From NCBI GenBank assembly GCA_040758525.1, contig JBFLVQ010000127.1, positions 1 through 17,153 on the forward strand: 17,153 nucleotides of DNA, given 5' to 3'. Position numbers and translations under genes: made by a program. The notes beneath the pieces are model-generated. The model did not search any database. It worked only from the letters and a program-made list of their open reading frames with translations, and was not told the DNA's origin. Shown here one piece after another: positions 16,324-17,153 of this stretch (the first letter of the stretch is position 1; every line of letters starts with the position of its first letter). Origin of the DNA: JBFLVQ01 sp040758525 (GTDB taxonomy: Bacteria > Acidobacteriota > Blastocatellia > Chloracidobacteriales > JADJPF01).

Positions 16324-16947
16324 ATGAGAAGAATAGTCTTGTTTGGGTCTCTCGTGCTGGCCATAATGTTGGTCTGGCATATACCAAATGCATACGGACA
16401 AGGCTCTGTCCATAATCCTTTGGGCCGGGCACTCTTCACGATCAATTTGCCATATGAGATCGATGCGGCTGGAGTAACAATCCCGCCGGGCGAGTATGTG
16501 ATTCGCGACATGGGGGTAAAGAGCCAAAACCTACTCTCGATCTCCTGTCGTGACGAATTTGAGTCGATTGCCTTATTGCATACGGTGCGTCGGCAGCTTG
16601 TCGCTGGTCGCCAAGATACTAAATACCCGAAGCTGGTCTTTGATGAAGAGAATCCTGCTAAACCAGTCCTGCGCGAGATCGTCGTACCAGGCTTAGACGA
16701 TTATATCGTCGTTGCTGCAGTAGCTACTGATGAGGTTAATAGCGATTGCGTTATGCAGACCGTACAGACCAGTGAACTAAAAGTCACCACAAAGGTTGTT
16801 GAAGAAGAGAAACCAGTAGTCGAGACTCCTCCGCAGCCGGCTCCTGAGCCTACCCCTGCGCCAGAAGTCAAACAACCTGAGCCTCAGCCTCAACCAGAGG
16901 TTGCGCCGCCGCCAGTTAAAGAACGTAAACGCGTGCGCAAAGATTAA
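16324..16947 (+). CDS. Exported protein of unknown function with proline-rich tail
   Basis: A 207-aa exported protein. Residues 1-26 are a signal peptide (MRRIVLFGSLVLAIMLVWHI, then PNAYGQ). The globular part, about 30-150, begins with ALFTINLPYEIDAAGVTIPP and GEYVIR, a pattern seen in small secreted beta-rich proteins of Acidobacteria; two cysteines (75, 142) could form a disulfide. From about residue 157 the chain becomes Pro/Glu/Lys/Val-rich (EEEKPVVETPPQPAPEP and similar) and ends in the basic KERKRVRKD. Such a tail resembles the periplasm-spanning region of TonB but lacks a TonB C-terminal domain, so a wall- or envelope-spanning or ligand-binding tail is inferred. AGGAGG at 16308-16313 lies 10 nt before the ATG; an in-frame GTG at 16318 (4-nt gap) is the alternative start. 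Confidence 0.82.
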   Translation: MRRIVLFGSLVLAIMLVWHIPNAYGQGSVHNPLGRALFTINLPYEIDAAGVTIPPGEYVIRDMGVKSQNLLSISCRDEFESIALLHTVRRQLVAGRQDTKYPKLVFDEENPAKPVLREIVVPGLDDYIVVAAVATDEVNSDCVMQTVQTSELKVTTKVVEEEKPVVETPPQPAPEPTPAPEVKQPEPQPQPEVAPPPVKERKRVRKD

Positions 16948-16950
16948 TTT

Positions 16951-16965
16951 GGCCATCCTATGGCC
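16951..16965 (+). terminator. Short hairpin just after the proline-rich-tail gene
   Basis: GGCCAT (16951-16956), a 3-nt loop CCT and ATGGCC (16960-16965) form a perfect 6-bp stem 3 bp past the stop codon. The following GAGTGTTTTATT has only a short U-run, so termination here would be weak. The stronger hairpin downstream probably does most of the work. Confidence 0.4.
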
Positions 16966-17017
16966 GAGTGTTTTATTGCCAGGCTGATAGATCGCTTCAG
17001 CAACTCTACGCTCATAT

Positions 17018-17053
17018 AATCGCCCGGCCTATCCGGGCGATTCCTATTTTTTT
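17018..17053 (+). terminator. Strong rho-independent terminator
   Basis: AATCGCCCGG (17018-17027) and CCGGGCGATT (17033-17042) form a perfect 10-bp GC-rich stem with a 5-nt loop CCTAT, followed by CCTA and seven T residues (17047-17053). It ends the transcript of the proline-rich-tail gene, about 70 bp past its stop. Confidence 0.92.
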
Positions 17054-17153
17054 CGCCTACTTTTCAAATCTATTTCAGTTTGAAACAGCTCGAAAATCTC
17101 TTCTTACCATTGTGAAAAGTCACTATCCGGCAATAGGCTTTCCGCATCTTGAC

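Noticed and set aside
17070..17153. A minus-strand frame open to the window edge (27 codons, MRKAYCRIVTFHNG then a Lys-rich end).
   Set aside because: Too short, no ribosome site or family signature, and it cannot be tested without sequence beyond the window. It could be the 3' end of a gene outside the window.

Overview
The window (17.2 kb, AT-leaning, densely coded) looks like chromosome from a Gram-negative, non-proteobacterial heterotroph. The best guess is Acidobacteriota, perhaps Blastocatellia-like. This is inferred from family content, not from a marker gene: a secreted subtilase with a C-terminal WGD repeat, a membrane anti-sigma factor carrying periplasmic TPRs, DUF5666-type repeats, a DUF3662 (FhaA-type) protein beside a Fis-type HTH, and many Sec-exported proteins of unknown role. 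No rRNA, tRNA, CRISPR array, IS element or phage gene was recognised.

Layout. (1) 163-1863 (+): secreted S8 protease ending in GVIWGD repeats, convergent with (2) an alpha/beta hydrolase (1866-2666, -). (3) 2784-4622 (-): an envelope redox cluster with a thioredoxin-like exported redoxin, a stand-alone DsbD N-terminal-domain protein, and upstream of them a small exported protein whose frame is broken at CTC TGA G. (4) A strong minus-strand terminator (4783-4820) closes the exported DUF5666-like gene (4872-5681). (5) 5905-6363 (-): PA2169-type four-helix-bundle protein. (6) 6440-11212 (-): a 1590-aa exported HEAT-repeat protein whose last ~230 residues look like a LolB/DUF4292-type lipoprotein-carrier fold. 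(7) 11376-13061 (-): TPR anti-sigma factor and ECF-like sigma factor behind a near-consensus housekeeping promoter (13121-13149). (8) 13381-14915 (+): tight operon of a metallo-beta-lactamase-fold hydrolase, a Fis-type HTH protein and a DUF3662-only protein. (9) 14938-15990 (-): exported protein with a caspase/legumain-like His...Cys pattern. (10) 16324-16947 (+): exported protein with a proline-rich tail and a strong terminator (17018-17053).

How the parts may work together (inference). Much of the window concerns the cell envelope: the sigma/anti-sigma pair could sense an envelope condition through periplasmic TPRs, and the giant HEAT/carrier protein lies just downstream on the same strand. 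The redoxin and DsbD_N proteins could form a small thiol relay outside the inner membrane. The most interesting unexplained items are the caspase-like protein, the HEAT-carrier fusion, the DUF3662/Fis/MBL operon, the interrupted small secreted gene, and a 19-bp perfect inverted repeat (16138-16156) between two divergent exported-protein genes.
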